From the NCBI RefSeq assembly GCF_001487165.1, contig NZ_LN913006.1, positions 2,112,096 to 2,176,095 of the forward strand: a stretch of DNA of 64,000 nucleotides. Direction: 5' to 3'. A model generated the notes under the pieces. It saw only the letters and a program-made list of their open reading frames with translations, was not told the origin of the DNA and did not search any database. The position numbers were made by a program, and so were the translations under genes. How positions within the stretch are numbered: position 1 is the first letter of the stretch; every line of letters begins with the position of its first letter. Below are positions 24,777 through 33,578 of this stretch, piece by piece. This DNA is from Blautia massiliensis (ex Durand et al. 2017). Lineage in GTDB: Bacteria > Bacillota > Clostridia > Lachnospirales > Lachnospiraceae.

Positions 24777-25235
24777 TTACTTTGTAAACAGATCTACCAG
24801 ATCCTGACCATCATTATAGCCCTGTTTTTTCAGTTCCTGAACAAACCAGTCATCTACACCGTCTACTGCTTTCTTAAAGGAATCGATATCCATGTCCTTT
24901 TTCTCTGTGAAGGTCACACCGTTTTTGTCTGCCCAGCGTGCTTTGATCTCATCATCACTGGAACGGTTGATGTAACGCTCATACTCAACAGCTTTCTGAC
25001 CACACTCGTCAACAACAGCCTGCTGCTCCGGTGTCAGCGCATCATAAATATCCTGGTTGATGCAGAAGAACAGGCAGTCATAGATTGCATCCCACATGGA
25101 GCAATATGGCTGTACCTCCTGTACACTGGCTGCATCGATGGCGGGCAACGGATTCTCCTCGCCCTCTACCGTATTCTGCTGAAGTGCTGTGTAGGTCTCG
25201 GACCAGTTCATATTTGTAGCATCTGCCCCCCCCAT
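24777..25235 (-). pseudogene. 3' part of the second DctP domain, out of frame with the fused gene
   Basis: This 152-codon frame encodes the C-terminal half of a TRAP solute-binding domain (MNWSETYTALQQNTVEGEEN to DLVDLFTK). It continues the 967-residue protein upstream but in another frame. The cause is visible: at about 25225-25232 the plus strand has eight C where the homologous place in the first copy (26210-26215) has six. Restoring six bases would join it to give a protein of about 1110 residues. It could be a real frameshift, a phase-variable tract or a sequencing error. Confidence 0.8.
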
Positions 25236-26721
25236 CTCTTATAACACTCCATAAGAAGATTAGAGCCGGCTACACGAACCTTCAGATTCTTCATATCATC
25301 TACAGATTTTACCTCATGCTTGCTGTTTGTCAACTCACGGAATCCGTTCTCTGCAATACCCATGCAGTGAAGTCCGTAGCCGTTAAGGATCTCCTTCAGC
25401 TTGTCTCCGGCCTCTCCGTCAAACTTCGCATCTGCATCATCGTAGGAATCATAGATGAACGGTAGGGATACCACATTGAAGCGTGGATCAAATGCAGAAT
25501 AGATCAGATTGGAATGCATGGAGATCTGTACCGGGTCTCCGTTCATCAATGCCTGGATTCCCTCGGACTGATTTCCGTTTGTCAGCTGATCCGCTGCGTA
25601 AATGTTAACCTTGACCTTTCCTCCGGTAGCCTTTTCCATGAGTTCACCGAACTTACGTCCTCCATCAGCCCAGGTACTTGTCTCCGTTGTGGAGCATGCA
25701 AAGTTCCAGGTTGTCTCAGGCCAGTTCAGATCACTGTAATCCTCCACGGTATCTACCGAATCCTCTGTAAACAGATCTACAAGATCCTGTGCATCGTCAT
25801 AGCCTTCACTCTTAAGCTCCTTTACAAACCAGTCGTCGATTCCGTCTACTGCTTTCTTGAAGGAATCGATATCCATATCCTCTTTCTTTGTAAAGGTCAC
25901 ACCGTTGCTCTTCTCCCAGCGGCTCATGATCTCCTCGTCGCCGGAACGGTTGATATAACGCTCATACTCAACAGCCTTCTGGCCTGCCTCATCAACAACC
26001 TGCTGCTGTTCCGGTGTCAGGCTGTCATAGATATCCTGGTTGATACAGAAGAACAGACAATCATAGATTGCATCCCACATGGAGCAGTACGGCTGTACCT
26101 CCTGTACACTGGCTGCGTCGATCGCAGGCAACGGGTTCTCCTCACCCTCTACCGTATTCTGCTGAAGTGCTGTGTATGTCTCAGACCAGTTCATATTTGT
26201 GGCATCTGCCCCCCATCTCTTATAGCATTCCATAAGAAGGTTGGAACCGGCCACACGAACCTTCAGGTTCTTCATGTCGTCTACTGTTTTTACTTCATGC
26301 TTGCTGTTTGTCAGCTCACGGAAACCATTCTCTGCGATTCCCATACAATGAAGTCCGTACTCACCAAGGATCTCTTTCAGCTTTTCTCCGGCCTCACCGT
26401 CAAATTTTGCATCCGCGTCATCGTAGGAATCATAGATAAACGGCAGGGATACTACATTGAATCTCGGGTCAAATGCAGAATAGATCAGATTGGAATGCAT
26501 GGAGATCTGTACCGGATCTCCGTTCATCAGTGCCTGGATTCCCTCGGACTGATTTCCGTTTGTCAGCTGATCTGCTGCGTAAATATTAACCTTGACTTTT
26601 CCGCCGGTTGCTTTTTCCATAAGCTCACCAAACTTACGTCCTCCGTCAGCCCAAGTACTTGTTTCAGTTGTAGAGCATGCGAAGTTCCATGTCATCTCCG
26701 GCCAGTCAAGATCACTGTAAT
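24784..26721 (-). repeat. Tandem duplication of the DctP coding module (period 981 bp)
   Basis: Equivalent positions are 25740 and 26721 (start of the module) and 24784 and 25767 (end). The copies are close to identical in protein and differ mainly in third codon positions, so the duplication is not brand new. The two-base difference in length is the G-tract expansion. Confidence 0.88.
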
Positions 26722-28111
26722 CCGCGATAGTATTAAAGGAATCACTTCCGTCTCCGGAATCCTTGGAACTCTGGCTTTCTGTGTCAGAAGACTGGTCTCC
26801 TGTATAGGAGCCCTCTTTTGCAAGAGCCTTCGGAAGAGCTGTGGAAACAGCCGGAATATAAGTGATGATCAGAAGAACTGCAACGGATGCAGCGATCATC
26901 GGCATAACTGCTCTGGAGATCTGCTGAAGAGTAACCTCCAGACCTTTTTTGATCTTGATACTAATGGCAACAAAAAGATTTACACCTACCGGAGGTGTTA
27001 CCTGTCCGATCGCAAGGTTAACTGTTGCCATAACACCGAATGCTACCACATCATAGCCCAGAGCCTTACATACCGGAAGCATGATCGGTATAAAAATGTA
27101 CATCGCAGAGTTTGCATCAATGAAGCATCCTGCGATCAGGAAAATGATGTTTACGATCAGAAGGAAGGTAAACTGATTATGTGCAATGCCGGCAAGAAGC
27201 TCAGATGCCGCATTTGCAATACCAAACTTGGTACATACAAAAGAGAACAGGGAAGCACTCGCTACGATCAGCATGATTCCACCGGTTGTCTTTGCAGAAT
27301 CCACAAGAATGTCAAACAGATCTTTGAGCTTAACCTCACGGTAGATCACCATACCAACAAACAGACCGTAAACAACAGATACGGCTGCAGCCTCAGTTGG
27401 TGTAAAGATACCGCCGTAAATTCCCCCGAGGATGATAACCGGCATCAGGAATCCCCAGAATGCATCTTTAAATGTATCCCAGCGCTCTTTTGCGGAAGCT
27501 TTTTCACGGGATGGCTGAATGTTATGTTTCTTTGCCTCGATCATAACGATGATCACAAGAGCAACACCCATCAGAAGTCCCGGAACGATACCAGCCATAA
27601 ACATATCTGCAATAGATACCCCTGTGATAGAAGCGTATACAACGAATGCGATACTCGGCGGTATGACAATGGCGATGGAACTGGAGGTTGCCATCAATGC
27701 CGTGGAAAACGGTGCGGAGAAACCGCCCTGCTCAACCATAGCCGGGATCAGAACTGCTCCAAGTGCCGCAACCGTTGCAGGGCCGGAACCGGAGATCGCT
27801 CCGAAGAAGCAGGCTACGATAACACATACAATGGCGATACCGCCCTTTTTATGTCCTACGCAGGTATCTACGAAGTTGATCAGTCGTTTGGAAATACCGG
27901 CTTTTGCCATAATGTTTCCGGACAGAACAAAGAACGGGATAGCAAGAAGCAGGAATTTACTGATTCCGGAGTACATATTTGTAGCTACGATCGTCAGAGA
28001 TGTACCGGAATAAAGGATGGCACATACAGATGACAGACCTAAGCAGATCGCAATGGGAAGTCCCAGGATCAGGAAAACAAAGAAGGAGATAAATAAGATT
28101 GCACTGATCAT
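25208..28111 (-). CDS. TRAP transporter large permease fused to tandem solute-binding domains
   Basis: A 967-residue protein. Residues 1-430 are a complete DctM large permease (start MISAILFISFFVFLILGLPI; ISGSGPATVAALGAVLIPAM and GQVTPPVGVNLFVA motifs). After the last membrane segment comes a Ser/Asp/Glu linker of about 45 residues and then a DctP solute-binding domain (TWNFACSTTETSTWADGGRK to DLVDLFTE, about 475-800). A second DctP copy follows and stops early because of a G-tract frameshift. DctP is normally a separate exported protein; here it is tethered and needs no signal peptide. The gene starts directly after the DctQ stop and is controlled by the upstream T-box. Sodium-driven uptake of an organic acid or amino acid is expected. 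Confidence 0.88.
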   Translation of the reverse strand: MISAILFISFFVFLILGLPIAICLGLSSVCAILYSGTSLTIVATNMYSGISKFLLLAIPFFVLSGNIMAKAGISKRLINFVDTCVGHKKGGIAIVCVIVACFFGAISGSGPATVAALGAVLIPAMVEQGGFSAPFSTALMATSSSIAIVIPPSIAFVVYASITGVSIADMFMAGIVPGLLMGVALVIIVMIEAKKHNIQPSREKASAKERWDTFKDAFWGFLMPVIILGGIYGGIFTPTEAAAVSVVYGLFVGMVIYREVKLKDLFDILVDSAKTTGGIMLIVASASLFSFVCTKFGIANAASELLAGIAHNQFTFLLIVNIIFLIAGCFIDANSAMYIFIPIMLPVCKALGYDVVAFGVMATVNLAIGQVTPPVGVNLFVAISIKIKKGLEVTLQQISRAVMPMIAASVAVLLIITYIPAVSTALPKALAKEGSYTGDQSSDTESQSSKDSGDGSDSFNTIADYSDLDWPEMTWNFACSTTETSTWADGGRKFGELMEKATGGKVKVNIYAADQLTNGNQSEGIQALMNGDPVQISMHSNLIYSAFDPRFNVVSLPFIYDSYDDADAKFDGEAGEKLKEILGEYGLHCMGIAENGFRELTNSKHEVKTVDDMKNLKVRVAGSNLLMECYKRWGADATNMNWSETYTALQQNTVEGEENPLPAIDAASVQEVQPYCSMWDAIYDCLFFCINQDIYDSLTPEQQQVVDEAGQKAVEYERYINRSGDEEIMSRWEKSNGVTFTKKEDMDIDSFKKAVDGIDDWFVKELKSEGYDDAQDLVDLFTEDSVDTVEDYSDLNWPETTWNFACSTTETSTWADGGRKFGELMEKATGGKVKVNIYAADQLTNGNQSEGIQALMNGDPVQISMHSNLIYSAFDPRFNVVSLPFIYDSYDDADAKFDGEAGDKLKEILNGYGLHCMGIAENGFRELTNSKHEVKSVDDMKNLKVRVAGSNLLMECYKRWGGQMLQI

Positions 28112-28615
28112 TTATTTGTCCTCCTTTTCATCATCTTTTTTCAGGCAGAAGTCGAGGCAGTACTCAATAAAATGAAGGATCATACAGCCTGCTCCGATCG
28201 GCACGAAGGACCAGAAGATCCACTCCGGCCAGTTCAATACGAAAGTTCTCTTGCCGTTTGCCAGCTGTGTAAGAACCTTGTCCATTCCATATTTAAATAA
28301 AATTGCGGAAAAAACAATGCTCAGGACCGTGATCAGGATCACAGATGGTTTTTCCAGTTTTTTCGGAAGACGGTCCGTAACCAGTGTCAGACTTACCAGC
28401 CCTCCTTTTTCACGGCAGGCAAGTGCTGCTGCCAGAAGTGTGATGAGAACAAACACCGCTACAACAAGCTCTTCTGTAAAAGACCATGAGCGATGGATGA
28501 CCTTACGGGAAAATACATTTCCCACAGTCAGCACAAGGATCAGCAGTGTGGAAATGACCAGTACGATTTTTTCTACTGCTGCAAGTGCGTTCATGAGTTT
28601 TTTGTACACTTTCAT
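28112..28615 (-). CDS. TRAP transporter small permease (DctQ)
   Basis: A 167-residue membrane protein with four predicted helices and the DctQ pattern (SWSFTEELVVAVFVLITLLA with a basic RxxI..SW start, and NWPEWIFWSFVPIGAGCMIL near the end). It is the partner of the DctM permease, whose ATG follows its stop directly. It is the first gene after the T-box leader. The substrate cannot be read from this subunit. Confidence 0.9.
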   Translation of the reverse strand: MKVYKKLMNALAAVEKIVLVISTLLILVLTVGNVFSRKVIHRSWSFTEELVVAVFVLITLLAAALACREKGGLVSLTLVTDRLPKKLEKPSVILITVLSIVFSAILFKYGMDKVLTQLANGKRTFVLNWPEWIFWSFVPIGAGCMILHFIEYCLDFCLKKDDEKEDK

Positions 28616-28682
28616 ACTCTTTCCCCTTTTGTATATTTTTCCGGTTTCAGATCCTTACCGCGTGGTTTAAAATGTTTTGGAT

Positions 28683-28977
28683 AAAAAAAATCCGTCCCCT
28701 TTCAGGGACGGATATAAAATTCCGCAACCACCCTGTTTCTCCATTGAAACAAGCACGATTCTGCAACGTACCGGCATACGCGACTTCTGTAACGGGAAGC
28801 ACCCGTGAAAACCTACTTACTTGTCTGAAACTTTCGGCTTTCCTTCTCAGGGATGATATTCAAGGCAGTTCCGACGCTGCATCACACCAGTCACAGCTCT
28901 CTGAAGACGGTTCCTCTGTCTTTACTGATTCCCTTCATGGAATTTACTTCTGTTATGTGTTAACTCTTTAATGAGTT
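28683..28977 (-). ncRNA. T-box riboswitch, probably isoleucine-specific
   Basis: On the minus strand the leader has the stem I features of a T-box (an AGTA-type loop near 28920 and AGAGAG near 28898), a specifier loop reading GAATATCATCCC with ATC at 28857-28855 followed by the usual purine, the T-box motif AGGGTGGTTGCGG (28734-28722), and a terminator (CGTCCC with GGGACG, then T8, 28711-28683). The bulge TGGT requires discriminator base A in the tRNA, which tRNA-Ile has and tRNA-Asn lacks. A shifted reading TAT (Tyr) is less likely. Uncharged tRNA would allow expression of the TRAP genes. Confidence 0.88.
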
Positions 28978-28983
28978 AAACCA

Positions 28984-29012
28984 ATTCTAACTCTGTTTGT
29001 TTTGATAGTCAA
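28984..29012 (-). promoter_or_regulatory. Promoter of the T-box-TRAP operon
   Basis: Minus strand TTGACT (29012-29007), 17-base spacer, TAGAAT (28989-28984). Transcription should start near 28977. Confidence 0.75.
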
Positions 29013-29033
29013 GTTTTTTTTTCAAAAACTCCT

Positions 29034-30431
29034 TCAGGCGTTCTTTCCTTCTCCGGCGAAGTACTCCTTCACAAGCTTTACAACCACACCGGAAAGCAGG
29101 AATACTGCGATCAGGTTAGGGATCGCCATCAGACCGTTGAAGGTCTCTGCGATACTCCAGAGAAGTCCAAGGTCAACAGTTGCGCCGATGATCGCTACCA
29201 GAGAGTACAGTACCATAAAAGGTCTGATAGCTTTTTCCTTAAAAAGGAACTCCGCACATCTGGCTCCGTAAAGTCCCCATCCAATGATAGTGGAAAATGC
29301 GAAGCAGCACATGGCAACTGCTGTAAAGATGGAAACCCAGTTTCCGTATGTACTGGTAAAACCGCTGATGGTAAGCTCCGCTCCTGCTGCTGCGCCATAA
29401 CCAACCGGCACCCCGCTGCAGAGGATGACAAGCGCTGTCAGCGTACAGATCACAATCGTGTCCGTGAATACCTCAAAGATCCCGAAAAATCCCTGTTTTA
29501 CAGGTTTTCTGGTGTCTGCACAGGCATGTGCGATGGAACCGGTACCAAGACCTGCCTCATTGGAAAAAATACCTCTGGAAACACCTTTTTTCATACTCAT
29601 GAAAAAGCTTCCTACTACGCCACCTGTCACAGATGCCGGATTAAATGCTCCTCTGATGATAGCGCTGAAAACACCCGGAACATTTTTCCAGTTGATGATA
29701 ACTACACCGACGGCAAGAATAATATAAAACAATGCCATAAACGGTACCAGCTTTTCTGTAACCTGGCCGATCCTTTTGATTCCGCCAAGTAGGATCATTG
29801 CCACAAGGATCGCAAGGATGATCCCCATAACAAGGTTTACCGTAGAAGTATTATCTGCAGCGATCACATTGTAATTGATCAGTGCAGAATCAATAGCTGT
29901 TGTAATGGTATTAACCTGGGTTGCATTTCCGGTTCCGAAAACAGTAAGCACACCAAAAGCGGAAAACAGATATGCCAGCCAGTGCCAGTGTTTTTTTAGA
30001 CCATTCTTAATGTAATACATTGGTCCTCCAACCAGATCTCCGTTGGCATTGGTTTCGCGGAAATGTACCGCAAGTGTTACTTCTGAAAACTTTGTACACA
30101 TTCCAAGAAGTGCGGAAATCCACATCCAGAATACGGCTCCCGGTCCTCCGATGGCAATAGCACCTGCCACACCTGCAATATTTCCCGTTCCCACGGTAGC
30201 AGCTAACGCCGTACAAACAGCCTGAAACGGTGTCAGACTTCCATCGGAAGCTTCTCTTTTCCGAAGCATACGTCCGATAGTGACCCTGATGGCATAGGGA
30301 AATTTCCGAATCTGGAGAAAATTCGTGCGGATACTTAAATAAAGACCTACACCAATAATACAGATCATCGCAGGAACGCCCCAGATAAAATTGTTTACGG
30401 CAGCATTCACTGATTCAATAACAGATAACAT
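29034..30431 (-). CDS. AGCS-family sodium:alanine/glycine symporter
   Basis: A 465-residue polytopic protein of the AGCS family. Signature stretches include GTGNIAGVAGAIAIGGPGAV, the GGPMYYIKNGL segment (about 135-145) and SNEAGLGTGSIAHACADTRK (about 300-320). It imports alanine or glycine with sodium. It is transcribed toward the T-box-TRAP operon, whose -35 element lies about 20 bases after its stop, so the two are separate units with a shared amino-acid theme. A leader inverted repeat (30459-30495) may regulate it. Confidence 0.93.
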   Translation of the reverse strand: MLSVIESVNAAVNNFIWGVPAMICIIGVGLYLSIRTNFLQIRKFPYAIRVTIGRMLRKREASDGSLTPFQAVCTALAATVGTGNIAGVAGAIAIGGPGAVFWMWISALLGMCTKFSEVTLAVHFRETNANGDLVGGPMYYIKNGLKKHWHWLAYLFSAFGVLTVFGTGNATQVNTITTAIDSALINYNVIAADNTSTVNLVMGIILAILVAMILLGGIKRIGQVTEKLVPFMALFYIILAVGVVIINWKNVPGVFSAIIRGAFNPASVTGGVVGSFFMSMKKGVSRGIFSNEAGLGTGSIAHACADTRKPVKQGFFGIFEVFTDTIVICTLTALVILCSGVPVGYGAAAGAELTISGFTSTYGNWVSIFTAVAMCCFAFSTIIGWGLYGARCAEFLFKEKAIRPFMVLYSLVAIIGATVDLGLLWSIAETFNGLMAIPNLIAVFLLSGVVVKLVKEYFAGEGKNA

Positions 30432-30458
30432 TCTATAATCCTTCCCTTATTTAATTTT

Positions 30459-30511
30459 GTCTTTTTGGATTGTACGTTTGTCTGTACAAAAAGACGATTC
30501 GTTAGATTATA
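30459..30511 (-). promoter_or_regulatory. Promoter and leader inverted repeat of the AGCS gene
   Basis: TATAAT on the minus strand (30511-30506) is followed by a dyad: GTCTTTTT (30459-30466) with AAAAAGAC (30488-30495), and inner GTAC copies. It is placed between promoter and start codon and could be an operator or attenuator hairpin. Nothing else was seen up to 30632. Confidence 0.5.
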
Positions 30512-30632
30512 TCACATTTTTTGTCGAATGTATAAGAGAAAAGCTTTATAATTTTACTATGATAAAGAAAGGAAGTGAATAAAAGCTACCAATCCTGTTG
30601 TTAAATATGTGATACACATGTAGTAAAAATAC

Positions 30633-31661
30633 TTATCTGTGATCAATATCATTTTCCGTATCGTCCAGGAATGTAAATATATATCCCCAGTATTTCTCCA
30701 GGATCTTACCTCTGCTTCCATAGATCTCATGCTTTGTTCCGATCATATGGATATAATCACAGCTTGTTTTTCCCTGGCGATTGATCTTTCCGGCAAAATT
30801 TTTCAGGGCACGGACAGACACCAGATCTTCAGTCTGGGCCTGAATGAGCAGCATTGGTGCCGTATATTTTTTCCATCCGTAGAGACGCAGATACCAGCTC
30901 ATTTCCGCAGAAGCCCAGAGCCAGCCGTAGGATGGAGACCAGGTCTGGAGCTCCTTATGTTCTGCACGGAGATTTTTGTATCGCTCGTATCTTGGTTTTG
31001 ATGTTGCGGAGCTTGTCTCAAAAGAACCGCTGCCATCGTAAGGCTTTCGGCCAGCTACATATTCCTCATCTTTTCCGAAAATGCATTTCTCCAGAGCTAT
31101 GCCGGTGGCTGCCGGCCACGGAACATTATCTGTAAGAGGACGGATCATCGGAGAAGAAAGGATCACCTTGTGAAACCAGTCCGGCTCCCAAGCTGCAGCA
31201 ATACCACCGATGGCACCACCCATGGAATGTGCATACAAGTTAAGTGACAGATCCGGATGTGCTTTCTTTATGTAGCGGCATGCTTTCAGAAAATCGCGGA
31301 TATATCTTCTCCATGTATCGATGTGGACCAGAGACGGGTCTGCGGTAAGACGATAGCTGCGGCCATGACCGCAATGCTCCGGAATATATACATGATAGCC
31401 TTCCTTAAGAAAATAATAGGCCACTTCATCATATTTTACTGCTGATTCTGTGAATCCGTGGCTGATGACTACCACACCTTTAGGCATATCAATATCAGAC
31501 AGATACTGCAGCATATGGATCTTACCTGTGATCCGTTTGCTTTCGTTACGAAACGGATAATCCGCACCCGGTACATAAAGTTCCCTTCTGTGAGACAGAA
31601 GATATGGCGTTACGATATTTTTCATGGTTTCTTCGTATTCATTTTCATGTATGATCTGCAT
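30633..31661 (-). CDS. Alpha/beta hydrolase (monoacylglycerol lipase/lysophospholipase-like)
   Basis: A 342-residue cytosolic alpha/beta-hydrolase of the serine aminopeptidase S33 type. The oxyanion strand is VVVISHGFTESAVKY, the nucleophile elbow is YAHSMGGAIGG (Ser near 146), the acid is in IQAQTEDLVS and the His in GTKHEIYG. The cap region is long (about 180-260). Such enzymes release fatty acids from mono- or lysoacylglycerols, but the substrate is not certain. GGGAGG lies 12 bases before the ATG, a wide spacing. Confidence 0.85.
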   Translation of the reverse strand: MQIIHENEYEETMKNIVTPYLLSHRRELYVPGADYPFRNESKRITGKIHMLQYLSDIDMPKGVVVISHGFTESAVKYDEVAYYFLKEGYHVYIPEHCGHGRSYRLTADPSLVHIDTWRRYIRDFLKACRYIKKAHPDLSLNLYAHSMGGAIGGIAAAWEPDWFHKVILSSPMIRPLTDNVPWPAATGIALEKCIFGKDEEYVAGRKPYDGSGSFETSSATSKPRYERYKNLRAEHKELQTWSPSYGWLWASAEMSWYLRLYGWKKYTAPMLLIQAQTEDLVSVRALKNFAGKINRQGKTSCDYIHMIGTKHEIYGSRGKILEKYWGYIFTFLDDTENDIDHR

Positions 31662-31828
31662 ATTGGTTAAAAACCTCCCTTGCTTTTACTGTATTGCTTT
31701 TTTGCTTCTCCCAAACTCTGCTTTTCAAAACCCTTCCATGTTGTCACAGCTGTTTTCTTACAGGATAACAGAATTCACTCCTCCAGGCAATCCTTTTCAG
31801 ACCATTTTGCTCTTTAATTTCCATTAAA

Positions 31829-31866
31829 AAATGCCCGAACATTTTGATATGTACCGGGCATTTCTT
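31829..31866 (-). terminator. Terminator of the nitroreductase gene
   Basis: AAATGCCCG (31829-31837) pairs with CGGGCATTT (31855-31863); the minus strand continues with TTTT. Confidence 0.85.
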
Positions 31867-31873
31867 CTATTAT

Positions 31874-32410
31874 TTAATAAAATCTCACAATATCTTCCAC
31901 ATCTTTACGTTTCGGTCTTGCAGGCTCTTCGGCTGCTTTTCCGATGGCGATCACTGCCATTACCGTTTCTGTTTCCGGAATGGAAAGGATCTCACGGAGC
32001 TTATCTCCGGCACGAAGTCCCATGATCAGGGTTCCATATCCAAGCTCCTTTGCCTTCAGGATCAGATTCTCATTCTGAAGTCCCAGATCATAGCAGCCCC
32101 AGCCGTTTCCAAGCTCATTATCCGGTGTTCCGTCTTTCTGAAATCCGGCATGGTTATGTACAAAGGTTGTAACGATCAGGGAGGCATTCTCTGCTTTTGC
32201 CTGGTTCATTTCCGGCAGACATTCTCTGCTGACCTTCTCCACCATCTCTTCGGACATTACACAATAATATCTTCCGGTCTGGGAGTTTTTCCAGCTGGGT
32301 GCTTCCTGAGCGGCCCGGATCACTGCAAGAAGATCTTCTTTTGTGATCCTGCTCTCCGGGCTGTATTTACGGATGGTCCTTCTCTCTTCGATCAGTTTCT
32401 GAAATTCCAT
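31874..32410 (-). CDS. Nitroreductase-family FMN protein
   Basis: A 178-residue nitroreductase. The family start MEFQKLIEERRTIRKY gives the Arg set that binds FMN phosphate; APSWKNSQTGRYY and GYGTLIMGLRAGDKLREIL are also typical. It probably reduces nitro compounds or quinones with NAD(P)H in the cytosol. AAGGAGG precedes the start. A leader hairpin (GTGCCGGA 32432-32439 with TCCGGCAC 32464-32471) lies upstream. It is a single-gene unit. Confidence 0.92.
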   Translation of the reverse strand: MEFQKLIEERRTIRKYSPESRITKEDLLAVIRAAQEAPSWKNSQTGRYYCVMSEEMVEKVSRECLPEMNQAKAENASLIVTTFVHNHAGFQKDGTPDNELGNGWGCYDLGLQNENLILKAKELGYGTLIMGLRAGDKLREILSIPETETVMAVIAIGKAAEEPARPKRKDVEDIVRFY

Positions 32411-32641
32411 ATTTTTCCTCCTTACTGTCCGGTGCCGGATCTGCTTCCGGATCCTGCAGTTATTCCGGCACGGATTTATATGTTCACATTTTTTATGGGG
32501 CTATTTTAACACAATGCCGTATTGAAATCAATTTCAGAACTCCGGCATCGTTACTATTTATTCTGCGACCGTTACTGTTCACTCCGTTCTCAGCAACACG
32601 TTTCAAAAAATATTGCCTGGGAACAATAACTGTAATACCAC

Positions 32642-33574
32642 TTATGAAGATTTTTTTTGATTTACCACATAAATTCCCACACAGACAAGAAACAGTGCGA
32701 TGAGACTTCCCATATTAAATGCCTGACGTACCTCTCCCAGAACCAGTGCAGACAGGATCACACTGAACAAAGGATTTACAAAGCCAAAGATCGCTACCCT
32801 GGATACATCATTCCAGGCAAGCAGCACTGACCACAGTGTATAGGCCACCGCAGACACCATTGCCAGATAAAAGATAATCCCGATACCGGCGGCATTTACC
32901 ACTCCGAAATGTCCTCCCATCCCTTTTCCGATCAGGAACAGAATGATCCCGCCCATGGTAAACTGCGTTCCGCTGAGTACCACCGGAGATACCTTTCTAG
33001 AAAAAATATTGATCAGCACCGTGGACATTCCGTAAGAAAACTGCGCGATCAGAATAAATCCTTCTCCTGTAAGCCTAAAACCTGCATCCAGAGAATTTCC
33101 CATGAGATTGATCACGACCACGCCGGCAAAACCGAGGATACAGCCGAGCATCTTTCGCCCGGTCATTTTTTCCTTGTGAAAAACAAGGCAGGACAGCAGG
33201 ATCGCAATAAAATTCCCAAGACCTGTGATAATAGCGCCTTTTACACCGGAGGTATGTGCCACACCTATATAAAAGAAGAAATACTGACATACCGTCTGAG
33301 CCATACATACCGGCACCGCATATTTCAGAACAGTTCGATCCGGGATCAGTACCTTGCGCTCACGCAAAGATGCAAAGATCAGTACAAGGATTCCTGCCAG
33401 TGCAAAACGCACACCTGCAAAAACGATCTGACTTGCCGTATCTGCAGAATCCATCTGCATCAGACGGTATCCTGTCTTGATCAGCGGGATCGCACTCCCC
33501 CAGAGGAGACAGCAGACGCAGGCAAGTGCTGCCACCACCCAGGTTTTTTTTAATATTGTTTTTGTTTGTTCCAT
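32642..33574 (-). CDS. EamA/DMT-superfamily transporter
   Basis: A 310-residue integral membrane protein with ten predicted helices in two EamA halves (first half ends around LGCILGFAGVVVINLMG; second half contains VSAVAYTLWSVLLAWNDVSR and GFVNPLFSVILSALVLGE). The superfamily exports metabolites or amino acids; the substrate is unknown. It starts four bases after the stop of the HipA-like gene and is probably the last gene of the rsmJ unit. Confidence 0.9.
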   Translation of the reverse strand: MEQTKTILKKTWVVAALACVCCLLWGSAIPLIKTGYRLMQMDSADTASQIVFAGVRFALAGILVLIFASLRERKVLIPDRTVLKYAVPVCMAQTVCQYFFFYIGVAHTSGVKGAIITGLGNFIAILLSCLVFHKEKMTGRKMLGCILGFAGVVVINLMGNSLDAGFRLTGEGFILIAQFSYGMSTVLINIFSRKVSPVVLSGTQFTMGGIILFLIGKGMGGHFGVVNAAGIGIIFYLAMVSAVAYTLWSVLLAWNDVSRVAIFGFVNPLFSVILSALVLGEVRQAFNMGSLIALFLVCVGIYVVNQKKSS

Positions 33575-33578
33575 TTGT

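Noticed and set aside
25514..28033. 839-codon frame opposite the TRAP permease-binding fusion
   Set aside because: Long shadow frame on the plus strand; Cys- and His-rich nonsense composition, no start site, and both real DctM and DctP motifs are on the other strand.
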